Position numbers and translations under genes: made by a program | DNA from: Lentinula raphanica | Taxonomy: Eukaryota; Basidiomycota; Agaricomycetes; Agaricales; Omphalotaceae | Length of the DNA stretch: 64,000 nt | Direction of reading: 5' to 3' | Assembly (NCBI GenBank): GCA_027919835.1 | Contig: JANVFP010000007.1 | Coordinates: 1,240,001 to 1,304,000, forward strand | Part shown: piece after piece, positions 23,411 through 35,659 of the stretch | How positions within the stretch are numbered: the stretch's first letter is position 1 | Layout of the letters: the number at the start of each line of letters is the position of its first letter | The notes under the pieces: model-generated | Told to the model about the DNA's origin: nothing | What the model saw: only the letters and a program-made list of their open reading frames with translations | Databases searched by the model: none

Positions 23411-23683
23411 GCTCTCTGGAAGTCTTACACTTCCGGAGAGCTTAAAGTAACCGCAACTTTTTTGCGGTCAATTCTCACGCATACTCATTTTCGAAACTTC
23501 ATTGAAATTAACTGCTACATAAAAACCCTGGCAGCCAAACAGGCCCTTAGCATCCCAAAATCAATGATGTCATAACATGCATTTTTTCATTCAAAAATAC
23601 CATAACCCAAAAGGAAATCAATAATGTAATGATGTAACCCTAATTTACCTGATTTCCTAATTGTCGTAAACATAGTCACTTCA

Positions 23684-24429
<746 letters not shown>

Positions 24430-24477
24430 TGAAATGTAGGGGTTGAAGCCACTGGTTTGTGAAGCTCTCCATGGAAC

Positions 24478-24486
24478 CTTTATATA
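24478..24486 (-). promoter_or_regulatory. TATA box upstream of the THI4 relic
   Basis: On the minus strand the sequence reads GGTATATAAAGGTTCC, about 50 bp upstream of the relic's ATG at 24429. Its strength fits the highly expressed, thiamine-repressed THI4 genes. No TPP riboswitch core was seen in the upstream region. Confidence 0.55.
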
Positions 24487-24768
24487 CCATTGGCCACCAG
24501 ACGAAGCTAGATCAAGATGCAAAAAGAAATTGGTGAGATATGAGTTCACAGACTTGATTGAACCAAGATTGGACTGACGGCTTAATATCGGAGACAGTAG
24601 GAGGAAGTTCGAAATCTGGAGAGGTCCAATCCTCAGAATGGAGCTGCCTAGAGCTGTTTAGTCAAAAGATAGAACTTCAAGATAGAAGAACAATACGTTG
24701 ATGAGTATTGAATGACTATTGTCGATATACAACGAAGCCATGAACTCATTCTAGTCACCCACAGGATA

Positions 24769-25790
24769 CAGCTGATACTGTAAAACTTTTGTAAAAAGGT
24801 CCGATGAGTTTTTGAGCAACGTTTGAAAAAACCTGTGATAACTTGGAGGAGGCTCCGGAAATGGCTCCGGGGGGTGGTCATGCCTGTCACCACCTGTCAC
24901 ATGGGGCCTATATTTACTGTTTTGGGTAATTTATAATTATCCAGATATTAAATAAGCAGTACATTTTCAAAAAAACCCAAAAATTCATGTAAAATCTAAA
25001 AAATCCTTAAAAAGCTAGATTAGGTCAGATCAGGGTATGTAAGCAAATGACCTCATATGATCAAAAATGATGTAGGGTGAATCTAGGTACTAAAAATAGC
25101 CAAAAAAATCACTCAAAATGCAAAAAAAATATTTAGGGATGGTAGAGGGCTTATTGCAGGTCCAGGCACATCAAAGTTACCAAAAAAGGAAAAATTTGAT
25201 CATGATGTCATCTTGTAGCAAAAAATCTGAAAAAAATCATAAAAATAGTCAAAAAATTCAGGGGTGCCTTGTTGGCCCTGAAAGCGCAAAATAAAAAAAA
25301 TAAAAGTCGGAACAATATTACTTGATATACATAACATACTCATTGTTATACTATAACACACTTATAACAACAGGTTTTGGGCGCTTATGGGTGCTTATTT
25401 GGTGTTTTTGAGGCGAAATTCATTAATGGCACACTCAATAATTTTTGTGTGGGCTCAATATTGTGTCAGGATGTTGTCTATATCATATTCCTCTAGATAT
25501 AATTTGGAGAACTCCAAATTACAACCTGTGTGGCTAGCTATACTGTGATCTTGTGTAATATAATAGTGTTTTATGTAAATGCCAATGCATATGTCCATGT
25601 AGTGCAAGTATACTGATGCTAGTTCATGAGGAAAGCACTCCTACAGTCTACTGGCAGTGTCTGTACATGATTCAGATAGCTATCATAAAGGTTGGACACT
25701 GTGATACACATGTACACCATAGATGTCTACACTTACATGTAACAATAGATGTCATATTCAATGACCCCCGTTACAGATCTCTTGGCACCT
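24769..25790. mobile_element. Partial foldback element (left arm only)
   Basis: It starts CAGCTGATACTGTAAAACTT, the same terminus as the elements at 38243 and 41968. It continues through the family's left arm (GGTGGTCATGCCTGTCACCA; AAATTCATGT..; GGTTTTGGGCGCTTATGG) to the central AATGACCCCCGTTACAGATC at about 25770. The right arm is absent. Directly left of the terminus is CACAGGATAC, which looks like the opposite end of a family member, so two ends abut here. No gene. Confidence 0.75.
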
Positions 25791-25923
25791 AGTCTGATTG
25801 AGAGTAGTCATGGTCCGACTGAGTTATCACTGAAAACTTCGGTCAGTTGCACTGACCAGTGACCAGCACCCATTTGCCAGGCACAAGCAAAGATGCCTTA
25901 TATATTAGCGCTTGATCGGTACA

Positions 25924-26165
25924 GTGCACCTGTACAGCCCTAATAGAGACCTGTACACAAGGGCTTGTACCGTCCTATCAGGCCCCTGTGGACAGGTGTT
26001 TAAGACTTACCCCCACCTAGTAGACAAAAGCAATTCACAATATGTTACTTGAGCTTGTTAGATGGTCGAGTCAGGTTGTCAGACCCCGTGACCGCTCAGG
26101 GCAATGCCGGACATCAATTCCGGCAATGATTGGGCAACTTAAAAACATCGGGATGTCGGGATAAT
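25924..26165 (+). repeat. Left terminal inverted repeat of the KDZ-type element
   Basis: Pairs with 33437-33699 in inverse orientation with small differences. It begins CACCTGTACAGCCCTAATAG. Confidence 0.8.
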
Positions 26166-26244
26166 CACTGCACTATTGCTTCATCATCCATACTAATTCA
26201 AGCCTAGAAAACCAGTACATATGATAAAGAGCCTTATGATGAAG

Positions 26245-27207
26245 CTACTCATCAATGGCGGCTGCATCTACAACAGTCGTCCACCTCTCCATGAGTTCAT
26301 TTTCTTCCCCTTCTCCACCATCTGCATCTTCGCACCACGGATGTTCAGGGTCATCTGGAGACTCCGCCATTACAGCCTCTTCGCGTGTGATGTGTGTACC
26401 GATTGAGAAGTAGCGTAAGTTGTGTATCTCAAAACCTTTCAGTTTCTTGATAGCAAAAAGACGCTGACGATGGAGGGGGTTGAACCTTGAGCGCTCATCA
26501 CGATAGAGGCGGATTTGATGAGCCAGGGTGGGGTTTTCCGGGTCAAGCGCGGCAGCCTGTTGAGTAAGCTCATGCTCTTCATCACGCATGAAAGTGAGCA
26601 GACGTCTGATTTCCACATGAAGGCGCCCAAGCTCCTCTTCTGCCCTTATGAGTTTGAAAAACTCAAGCATGATTTGGCGATTCTTCGGAGTGGCCCAGCA
26701 TTTTTCTCGAACGTCTTCTCGACTATCACGTAGGAGGTCAAATTCGGAAAGGAACGTAAGCTCCAGAATCTCTTCCCAATGAATAATTTGGCGGGGGGGT
26801 GTTAGTGCAGCTGCCGCGTCATTATAGGACTTCAATGCTGTCTGTATTGACTTGGAGCGGGTTTTCATAGCGTTGGCTATGTGTTTACGCATTTTGTAAC
26901 CTGTGAAGTGCTCAGTAGACGTACATATAGAATATAGCGATCTACCTGTGCCTGCGACGTTCAGCCTCGCCATCTCAAACATCCTTGCAACAAGCAGGCC
27001 CTCCAGCTTGTCCAGGGACCTCTGATAATCAAACTCCCTCACTGCCTTCTTTGCTTTCTCCCGCTCATCGGAGCACTCAGCCCATCGTATAAGAACCCCA
27101 AGTTTTGCTTCCAACGCCTGAACATCAGCAATGAGCTTACGTTCATTTTCTTGCTCATTCCGGTGCTTCGTTTCTAGCACCATCAGCACAGTACGAAGAT
27201 TCTTTTT
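26245..27207 (-). pseudogene. KDZ transposase C-terminal fragment
   Basis: C-terminal helical region of a Kyakuja-Dileera-Zisupton transposase, the basidiomycete-expanded superfamily. The order of motifs matches CxC1-type members as I know them: RSLDKLEGLLVARMFEMARL, YKMRKHIANAMKTRS, SYNDAAAALTPPR, FLSEFDLLRD, HVEIRRLLTFMRDEE, ALAHQIRLYRDERSRF. A 45-bp intron (26901-26945, GTAGAT..CACAG) lies in frame between NVAGTG and YKMRKH. The frame is clean from about 27207 to the TAG at 26245-26247. The catalytic core and the CxC cluster are absent, so only about the last 300 of roughly 900-1000 residues remain. Confidence 0.82.
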
Positions 27208-27259
27208 CTGTCAAGAATCGTGTGAGTTTTCATTTATCATAGAAGAAAAAACTCAGAAA

Positions 27260-27655
27260 ATCACTGACGCGTCATGTCTTTCAATCTTGAATGTTTGAAC
27301 ACTTAGTTCCAAAGTCCACAATGACAACAGCGATGGTAGTGGCTCAGAGGCAAGTTCTGCATGCTCTTCGAGACGTCGAACCTTGATCACGAGTTTGCAG
27401 ATGCTTACGTTTGACGCGTCCGAAGAACGAACGCGACAAGCTTCGATTTTAGTCAATTTTTGCCTCTCTTTTTTTTCACCGTTATCCTGCTTGAAAAATG
27501 GCTCAGCTAGTTTGGAAGGCTGTGACTGTAGCAGAGCCAGTCGACGCCACTGCCCTTGCCAAAACTCAGCCTTTACCTCCTCCTTCTTCGCAAGTTTCAG
27601 CGCTACTTGGTGGGCTTTCTATTCTTTTGCATCATGAATTTTTCTGATCATCGTG
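27260..27655 (-). pseudogene. Unrecognised minus-strand fragment upstream of the KDZ piece
   Basis: The frame starts at an ATG near 27648 (MIRKIHDAKE), is interrupted at once by TAG, then stays open as a Lys/Gln/Trp-rich segment (LAKKEEVKAEFWQGQWRRLALL) to about 27415. A possible intron leads to VRRLEEHAELASEPLPSLLS. It is divergent from the passenger gene starting at 27723. No family is recognised. It may be unrelated to the transposase fragment downstream. Confidence 0.35.
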
Positions 27656-28278
27656 ACTCAACCTAGCCTCATATCCCCCTCCTCCTTCTCCCCATCCTGA
27701 TTATTGTCCATCGCGCAGCTCAATGGTGGATTTTCTCGGTGCTCAAGGGCCCAATTCTGATGGACAAATGAGCGCCGCTGGTGTGGCAGGCAGCTCTCAA
27801 AATTCGCCTGGCTTGTTGCAACCTCCTCTACCCACCTGTCCTGCAGCTCCAGCTGAGGATGGAGGTGCAGGTCCTCTGTTATCGAACATACCAGGCAACA
27901 CCACTCGCTCATCTGCATTCGCTCGTAAGCTGGACAGCGCTGCTTCATCGCTGGTCAATTCAACTGAGTGTATCTTTTCCCTTGCAGGCCAGGACTCAGA
28001 TCTGGGCGACCCATCTGCAGCCGGAAGCACTTCTCATATCTCATCTCCACCTCCGCCTACGGGTGCACCTCCGCCATCAAGCATGTTGAACAATCCCAAC
28101 TTGAGTCAACTCAACTCCACTGGCGATCACTCGACAGCTATAAGCGACAACTTGGACAATGGCAGCACAGAACCGAGTAGAAAAAAAAAGCGCTCAGAAA
28201 TGGGGCCAGCTGAGCGACAGCTAGCACGCCAGGCATCTGCGAACCAGTCGAAGAAACTCGGAGAAGCGATCGGCGATC

Positions 28279-31200
28279 CACAGGATACTGTGAAGCTTTT
28301 GTAAAAAGACCTGATGAGTTATCCAGGAGCTTTTGAAAATAGTTGTGACGACACAGAGGGGGCTCCGGAAATGGCTCCGGGGGGTGGGCATGCCTGTCAC
28401 CACCTGTCACATCTGACCTATATTTACTGTTTTGGGTAATTAATAATTATCCAGATATTAAATAAGCGGTACATTTGTAAAAAAATCCTGATAAACTATA
28501 AAAATTCAAAAAAACCCAAAAAAACCTAATTAGGTCAAATCAGGGTATGTAAACAAAATAGCCTTATATGGTAAAAATGCTGTAGGATCTATCTAGGTGC
28601 TAAAAATAGCCAAAAAAAATCACTAAAAATGCTAAAAATATGTAGGAATGGTATATAGCCTATTGCAGATCCAGGCATCCAAAAATTACCAAAAAAGGAA
28701 ATTTTTGATGATGATGTGATCTTGTAGCAAAAAATCTGAAAAAAATCCTAAAAATAGTCAAAAAATTCAGGGGTGCCTTGTTGGCCCTGGAAATGCAAAA
28801 TAAAAAAAATACACGACAAGTGTAAAAATTTTTGTCACTCCAAATCATACCAAATCCACTATATAGTCAGTATATATGATGTATATGCTATATTTAGCAT
28901 CCTAGTACCCTCATTGGGCTAAAAATAGAACTTGATCTCATCTGGTAGCAAAAAATCTGAAAAAATCATAAAAAATACTCAAAAAATTCAGGGGTGCCTC
29001 ATTGGCCCTGAAAATGCAAAATAAAAAAATTTACACGACACAATTGAAAAACAACATCATTCCAAATCTTATCAAATTTACTATATAGTTAGTATATATC
29101 ATGTATATACTATTTATAGCATCCCTAGTACCCTCAATCACTTATATCACTCAAGAATCCTACCAAACTGACAACATTGAGTAAATGTAATGTACATGGT
29201 ATTTTTAGCACACCTAGTACCCTTAAAAACTCAGAACAATTTATATCACTCAATATGTTCAGTATACTTAGTACTCATCACATTTAACACACTAAAACTC
29301 AGAACAGTACTTATATGTATCATACTTAACACAGTTGGCAATGAAAATACTCAAAACAGTGTTATTAGTCACTATACTTAACACACTTAACAGTCTAAAA
29401 GTCGGAATAATGTTACTTGATATACATAACACACTCATTGTTATACTACAACACACTTATAACAACGAGTTTTGGGCGCTTATGGGCGCTTATTTGGTAT
29501 TTTTGAGTCGAAATTCTTTGATAGCACACTCAATAATTTTTGTGTGGGGTTTATACTGTGTAAGGATGTTGTTTATATCATACTACACTTGATACAATTT
29601 GGAGAACTCAAGATTACAGCCTGTGGGGCTGGCTATATTGTGATCTTTTGTGATATAACAGTGTTTTATGTAAATGTCAATGCATACACCCATGTTATGA
29701 AGTCAAACTGCTACTGGGTCATGGAAAGAGTCATCCTACAACCTATTCCATGCTAACTCTATGTGATACAGCCAAGAGATCTGTAATGGGGGTCATTGAA
29801 TATGACATCTATTGTTACATGTAGGTGTAGACATCTATAGTGTACATGAAACATGTACATATATATCACAGAGTCCAATAGTCATAGTGAGTATCTGAAC
29901 CATGTCCAGACACTTCTAGTAGACTGTAGGAGTGATTCCCTCATGAACCACCATCAGTATACTTGCATTACATGGACATATGCATTGACATTTACATAAA
30001 ACACTGTTATATTTCAAAAGATCACAATATAGCTAACCCGACAGGTTGAATTTTCGAGTTCTCTGAATTGTATCTAGAAGAATATGATATAGACAACATC
30101 CTGACACAGTATAGAGCCCAGACAAACATTATTGAGTGTGCTATTAATGAATTTCGACTCAAAAACACCAAATAAGCGCCCATAAGCGCCCAAAACTCGT
30201 GTTATAGTATAACAATGAGTGTGTTATGTATATAAAGTAACATTGTTCCAACTTTTTGACTGTTAAGTGTGTTAAGTATAGTGACTGACAACACTGTTTT
30301 AAGTATTTTCATTGTCAACTGTGTTAAGTATAATACATATAAGTACTGTTATGAGTTTTCATGTGTGAGGTTTGATGAGTGTTAAGTGTACTGAACATAT
30401 TGAGTAATATAAATTGTTCTGAGTCATCAAGGGTACTAGGTGTGTTAAAAATATCATGTACAATATATTTAATACCCCAAATCATTCAGTTTGGTAGGAT
30501 TCTTGAGTGATATAAGTGATTGAGGGTACTAGGGGTGCTATAAATAGTATATACATGATATATACTGAATGTGTAGTGGATTTGGTATGATTTGGAGTGA
30601 TGTTGTTTTTCAATTGTGTCGTGTAAATTTTTTTATTTTGCATTTTCAGGGCCAATAAGGCACCCCTGAATTTTTTGAGTATTTTTTATGATTTTTTCAG
30701 ATTTTTTGCTATCAGATGAGATCAAGTTCTATTTTTAGCCCAATAAAGGTACTAGGATGCTAAATATAGCATATACATCATATATACTGACTGTATAGTG
30801 GATTTGGAATGATTTGGAGTGACAAAAATTTTTACATCAGGAAAAGTACCCTTGACCTAGGTAACCCAGAGATACCCCCCAAAACCTAGGCTCTCCCAAA
30901 GCATCCAAAGAAATCTGAGGCAAACTCAGGCTTGTCCAGGCTTTTCCAGGCAAACTCAGGCTTGCTCAGGCTTTTTCAGGCAAATTCAAAGTTTTTAAAC
31001 TGCTGAGGTTTTGGGGGGTATCTCTAGGCAGCCTAGGCACCAGGTCAGTTTTGCTGATGTACACTTGTCGTGTATTTTTTTTTATTTTGCATTTTCAGGG
31101 CCAACAAGGCACCCCTGAATTTTTTGACTATTTTTAGGATTTTTTTCAGATTTTTTGCTACAAGATCACATCATCATCAAAAATTTCCTTTTTTGGTAAT

Positions 31201-31605
31201 TTTTGGATGCCTGGATCTGCAATAGGCTATATACCATTCCTACATATTTTTAGCATTTTTAGTGATTTTTTTTGGCTATTTTTAGCACCTAGATAGATCC
31301 TACAGCATTTTTACCATATAAGGCTATTTTGTTTACATACCCTGATTTGACCTAATTAGGTTTTTTTGGGTTTTTTTGAATTTTTATAGTTTATCAGGAT
31401 TTTTTACAAATATACCGCTTATTTAATATCTGGATAATTATTAATTACCCAAAACAGTAAATATAGGTCAGATGTGACAGGTGGTGACAGGCATGCCCAC
31501 CCCCCGGAGCCATTTCCGGAGCCCCCTCTGTGTCGTCACAACTATTTTCAAAAGCTCCTGGATAACTCATCAGGTCTTTTTACAAAAGCTTTACAGTATC
31601 AGCTG
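28279..31605. mobile_element. Foldback element with 7-bp target duplication, 3327 bp
   Basis: The ends CACAGGATACTGTGAAGC and (complement) CAGCTGATACTGTAAAGC are flanked by perfect 7-bp direct repeats GGCGATC (28272-28278, 31606-31612). The arms are about 1.4 kb inverted copies around a central spacer near 29.8 kb. A 225-bp mariner-like MITE is nested in the right arm. No transposase gene. It is inserted in an exon of the passenger gene. Confidence 0.92.
30835..31059. mobile_element. Mariner-like MITE, 225 bp
   Basis: The ends CATCAGGAAAAG and (complement) CATCAGCAAAACTG are flanked by TA (30833-30834, 31060-31061). Removal restores the arm sequence AAAATTTTTACACTTGTCG. The subterminal GAGATACCCCCC words match the 18857-19126 element; the interior holds CAGGCTT/CAAACTCAGG repeats. 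Confidence 0.8.
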
Positions 31606-33436
31606 GGCGATCTTCTCGAAGAGCAAGAGGCGCTCTTTGCAAAAACAGCGGAGGATCATAATGTTTCAGCTGCTCGTGTAAAGCGTCTTGCCAATCAAGC
31701 CCCCGCCTTGAAGCCCAAAAAGAAGGCTAGCGACTACAACATTCTATTCTTCTATAAAAACAGGGAGCTGAACGGCGGTGAGTTCATCATAATCATAGAT
31801 GCCAAGGTTCAATATCTCAATGACTTCTCTCAGATCGACCGTCTGGCTCTAAGCTATCCTCTAAGCTCATACACGAAGCGGTTAAAGATGATGACGAGCT
31901 GCAAGAAATCCGCAATAGCGCGTCTGCGATGGAAGAGCTTCGTAAATGCTACATGGAAGACAAAGACGATGAAGATGTAGCTACCGTGCGTATAAGCAAG
32001 CGGCGTGAGGCAAAAACGGTGGCCTCTCAAGTTAGCGCCTTTCAACAAAGCGTGAGTCTTCTCTCCACATCATTGGATTGTAGCTCATCTGGGGCTCAGT
32101 CAGACTTTCTATATGACACCCTTGACATTACGTCCTTTGGTCTGGTTGTCCGATCTTTGTTAGAGTCCACTGCAATGGCATCTTACTTTGGGCGTGGCCC
32201 GGTGGATGAGTTCCTGCGCTCGGAATATGGTGTTGGTATCCAGGTATTCACTCAGCACTTTGAGACTTGGCTTCTAGCAAGAAACGCCAGTGAGTGCATT
32301 TCTCTTGACACCACTGCTAAAGCTATCACTAACCTCAGCATGTAGAACTTAGCAAGAAAATGAGCGCCACTGATATGGCAAAAGATCTCACTCGTCTTAT
32401 CTCCCGAGGCTTATGTATGCACCTTGTTCTTGCTCAATCGATCATCTTTTGACTATTTCTAGCTGAAATCACAGGGATCAAAGATATCACCATGAACTAT
32501 GCCTCGTATGAGGCCAGTATCTGCGTGCCATATCATGTAGCTGTGAAAGACTGGCCTTCATCTGTTCCCTGGTCATATCCGCAGAAGCTTGCCGCAGATG
32601 AGGTCAGAGCTTTACACGCATCGTGGACCGACGGAAAGACACACTGGTATTGCCTGACCGCCGCTGAGCACCGCACACTCGTACGACGCTTGGATAAAGA
32701 TGGAAAGCTTGATCCTAAGGAGAAACGAAAATGAAAGGCATCCTCAGCGGTAGCAGCTGCAGACGAACACAGTGACAATGACTCCACTCACTCTGATAGC
32801 AGTACTGACAACAACCCTCGCCCTACGAAAAAATCAAAAGCCTCACGGGCATCATCCTCGAAAGCAGCTTCGAAAACATCTTTGGCCTCATGCAAAACCT
32901 CATCCAACTCCAAGAAGCGGCATCATGATGAGGGTTCTTCAAAAGGGAAGTTGGTGGGCAAAAAAAAGGCAGCGGAGAAGAAGAAGAAGAGGAGCAAACC
33001 AAAGAAAAGTGTAAGGTTCATTGCCAATGACGATGAAGAGGAGGAGGAAGATCATAGTAGTGACGAAGAGTCTGATGCCGCATTTTCAGGCAGCGATGAT
33101 GAGTAGAAATGTTGGACAGAACAGCCTCATAATTTCTTGTAATTTCTTGTAACGTAGTTGAGTAGCATGTATATCTTGGTGCTGTAAATGACTTGCTGAT
33201 GATGGTTTCAATTGGCCTCAAACAATGCTGAGGACAACGCTTTTACGAGCCCTTGGTTCCAGTATGACTCTGAGCTCTCTTTATTGCAAATAGTCACATG
33301 ATTGCATCACATGTCAGCGGGATCCCGATTCCTGACTTTTTGGCCCAATTGTTGGTGAAAACCAGACTCCCAATGCCTGACAATTATCTGTGCTGCCCGG
33401 GGTTCAGCATTCCGAGCAGTCACAATGTACAGGGTC

Positions 33437-33699
33437 TCTCAATGCTGTGAACAATCAGGAAGATCCCGAGACCCGACGTTTTCAAGTTGCCCGCTCATTG
33501 CCGGCAATGATCTCCGGCATTGTCCCGAGCAGTTACGGGGTCTATCAGCCTAACTCGACCACCTACAAAGCTCAAGTAACATATTGTGCAGTGCTTTTAT
33601 CTACTAGGTGAGTATAGGTCTTAAATACCTATACACAGGGGCCTGATAGAACAGTACAAGCCCCTGTGTACAGGTCTGTATTAGGGCTGTACAGGTGCA
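33437..33699 (-). repeat. Right terminal inverted repeat of the KDZ-type element
   Basis: Inverse of 25924-26165, ending ..TTAGGGCTGTACAGGTG. The stretch 33107-33436 between the passenger gene and this repeat has no gene. Confidence 0.8.
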
Positions 33700-33711
33700 A
33701 TGGCTTATATA

Positions 33712-34101
33712 CATTGCATCAATTGGTCACATCAGGTGTGGAATCAAAGCCACGGTGTAGTTTGTGATTTATGTAGAATATTCCTCCAATGGGTGGCATG
33801 AGCATCAGTGATCTCGTTCAATTGTCTCTTCGACTGTATTCATCTCTCCCATAGGCCAAATCTCTTCCAAAACCAAGCTAACCACAAATGTATGTTTTCA
33901 ACCCAAATCCATCGCCACAGCCCATAGATCAAAACAAACCCTTTCTAGGAATACAGATAAATAGCCTCAAGGATTTCATGCATATCTTTTCCCAGAGCTG
34001 GTCTCCTCACACCAATCGCAACAAACAATCAAAACAACACACACAATAAAATCGCCATTCTTCAAACTGTAATTCCGATTCGGACTCTTACATACAACCT
34101 A
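33712..34101. other. Interval without a gene, possible promoter of the next locus
   Basis: Just before the ATG at 34105 is an A/C-rich leader (AACAAACAATCAAAACAACA near 34019), typical of fungal 5' leaders. No other feature is seen. Confidence 0.35.
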
Positions 34102-35394
34102 GTGATGATTCGTCCCAAGTTCATCTTTCCGATTCTCGGGATCATCTTCGTCTTTCTCGCGTCTACCACCGCTCCTGAGGTCTTTGCTGCTCCGATCTCT
34201 TTCAGTAACGAGCTAGGATGTTCAGGAGACAATGATTTTCAGGCCGGTTCTGTGCTGGTCCCAGTGGCACTGACTCTGCTATTCAGGAGGAATGGCTCAC
34301 GGGCACTACTGGTGACGCACCCAAGTCCCAGAGCTGGGATTCCGCCGCCTCCACTGCTGTCCATGGCTTCAAAATGGAGGACTTCCGAGTCAAACGGCTC
34401 CTTATTCCCCATGCACCTGCTCCAGTGAATGTTGTTCTACACACAAATCCAATGAACAAACTTACCATGGGCATGTTTAACTTAGAAGAAGAAGCAGAAT
34501 CAGAAGGATCACCCTAATCTTCGCGCTTGGCTTAAAGGGCAAAACCCTTTGCACAGGCGATCAAGACCTCGCCATTCTCAGCTACCCCAGGCAATCGAGC
34601 GACAATCTGAGCCTGGATCTTCTGGGTCTTCGCATGCCGAGCCGCATACATTGCGCGATGATCAACATCATTCACCCCCACCGAATGTCCAGCAACCTGC
34701 CAATGAAGGCTTCTGAGGCTATGTGGACGAGGCGAATGCACAGCCAGCAAGACAGGACGCGGATGTCTCGGGCGGACAATCTGAAGCTGGCTTTTTGCAT
34801 GCTGTGCCTTCCCCACCTCACGATACTCAGCCGACCCCACATATGATCCTTAATGAACTTGAAGCAACCTTGCGAGGTTTCATGGACGAGGTGAATCAAA
34901 TGCCCACGTTCGAAGTGTATCGGGCATTCATGGATCGTATGAGACCATCAGTCACCGGAATCTCAGGTCAGGCTCGACAAATGCTGGCAGATACCACGTT
35001 GCCAGACCAGGACGAAACACTCGCACGATGGCTTATTGCAAATGTGCGACTATTGGTGGTTGAATGTGAGGATGCTGCTGTGAGAGTGGCGATAGAATAC
35101 AATTCCAGACTTGGAAGATATACTGTCGCGAACGCTATCGCTGAGGGTCATATTTCCTATGATCAACTGCATCATGATTACGAACCTATCGTCTACGTGC
35201 CTCCAATGCAGGGAGCTGGTGCACCACAACAGGGTACTCACACACAGCAGAATGGAGGAGGTCACCCCTCTGATGGGACTTGGCCAGCGCACGAGTATGA
35301 GGGGCATGGGAATGAGGAGTACGGGCATGGAGAGCACGGATATGAGGGGCACGGGAATGAACCTTGGCCAGAGGATGGGCGGTATGGGCATTGA
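34102..35394 (+). pseudogene. Secreted hypothetical protein locus with two frame changes and one TGA
   Basis: The start MIRPKFIFPILGIIFVFLAS..VFAAP looks like a signal peptide. The frame changes near 34240-34260 to GPSGTDSAIQEEWLTGTTGD..VNVVLHTNPMNKLTMG. It changes again near 34505 to NLRAWLKGQNPLH..NVQQPANEGF, meets TGA at 34714-34716, and continues in the same frame (YVDEANAQPARQDADVSGG) to a stop at 35394. The last ~225 codons form a helical region (LNELEATLRGFMDEVNQM) and a Gly/His/Glu tail of repeated EGHGNE/YGHGEHG units. Composition is protein-like throughout. The frame changes could be small introns that I missed rather than lesions. No family is recognised. Confidence 0.45.
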
Positions 35395-35659
35395 GTAGGT
35401 ATTGAATTTTGAAGGACCGAAGGGTAGGTGGCAAGGAGGGGGTTGAAAGGAAAACGAGGGGGAGAAGGAAGGGGAAAGAGGGGGAAAGAGGGGGGAAGCC
35501 CCTGGCCGAGGAGGGAGGAGGTTTGGTTTGATGCTTTCGGTTATTGCGTTTGTAACATGCATACAGTTGGCAATTGAAGTGTATGCTGGACATTCACATA
35601 TACGAGATCAAGAGATACTGTAAGTCCGAGTCATACTGAAATTGAGGCGCGCAAACGAA

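Larger units (their letters stand above)
20199..23546. mobile_element. PIF/Harbinger DNA transposon, 3348 bp
   Basis: The ends GGGCCTGTTCGGCTGCTG and (complement) GGGCCTGTTTGGCTGCC are flanked by the 3-bp target duplication TTA (20196-20198, 23547-23549), the hallmark of PIF/Harbinger. It carries the two expected genes in convergent orientation: a Myb/SANT-like DNA-binding protein (plus) and a DDE nuclease (minus). Both are decayed by a few lesions. It inserted into the right arm of the older foldback element. Confidence 0.93.
27723..33106 (+). pseudogene. Mushroom-expanded hypothetical passenger gene, split by a foldback element
   Basis: The 5' exon (27723-28278) encodes a Ser/Pro-rich, low-complexity N-terminus ending RKKKRSEMGPAERQLARQAS..KLGEAIGD. 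The foldback element at 28279-31605 then intervenes. The reading resumes at 31606 with LLEEQEALFAKTAEDHNVSA, KKKASDYNILFFYKNREL, then (after introns) KLIHEAVKDDDELQEIR, FETWLLARNA, KDITMNYASYEASICVPYHV and HWYCLTAAEHRTLVRRL. This order matches a hypothetical family present in many copies in Agaricomycetes; its function is unknown to me. Codon TGA at 32732-32734 (AAA TGA AAG) interrupts the frame, which then stays open through a Lys/Ser/Asp-rich, possibly nuclear tail to the TAG at 33104-33106. The tail could equally be the relic of a longer protein. Confidence 0.7.
25905..33703. mobile_element. KDZ-type transposon derivative with ~0.3 kb TIRs and a passenger gene
   Basis: The segments 25924-26165 and 33437-33699 are inverted copies of about 260-300 bp. 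Shared words include CACCTGTACAGCCCTAATA, GGCTTGTAC, TATCAGGCCCCTGTG, ACAATATGTTACTTGAGCTT and CAATGCCGG. Candidate 8-bp direct repeats CTTATATA flank them (25897-25904 and 33704-33711); 8 bp is the size reported for KDZ-type elements, but the left terminus would be about 17 bp longer than the right. Inside are a KDZ transposase C-terminus (minus), an unknown minus fragment and a plus-strand passenger gene. A 3.3 kb foldback element at 28279-31605 was inserted later; without it the unit is about 4.5 kb. Most of the transposase is missing, so it is non-autonomous. Confidence 0.65.

Noticed and set aside
24430..24780. TPP riboswitch upstream of the THI4 relic
   Set aside because: The conserved CTGAGA and the TGAACCTGATCTGG-type core were not found on the minus strand; CTGAGGATTGG alone is not sufficient.
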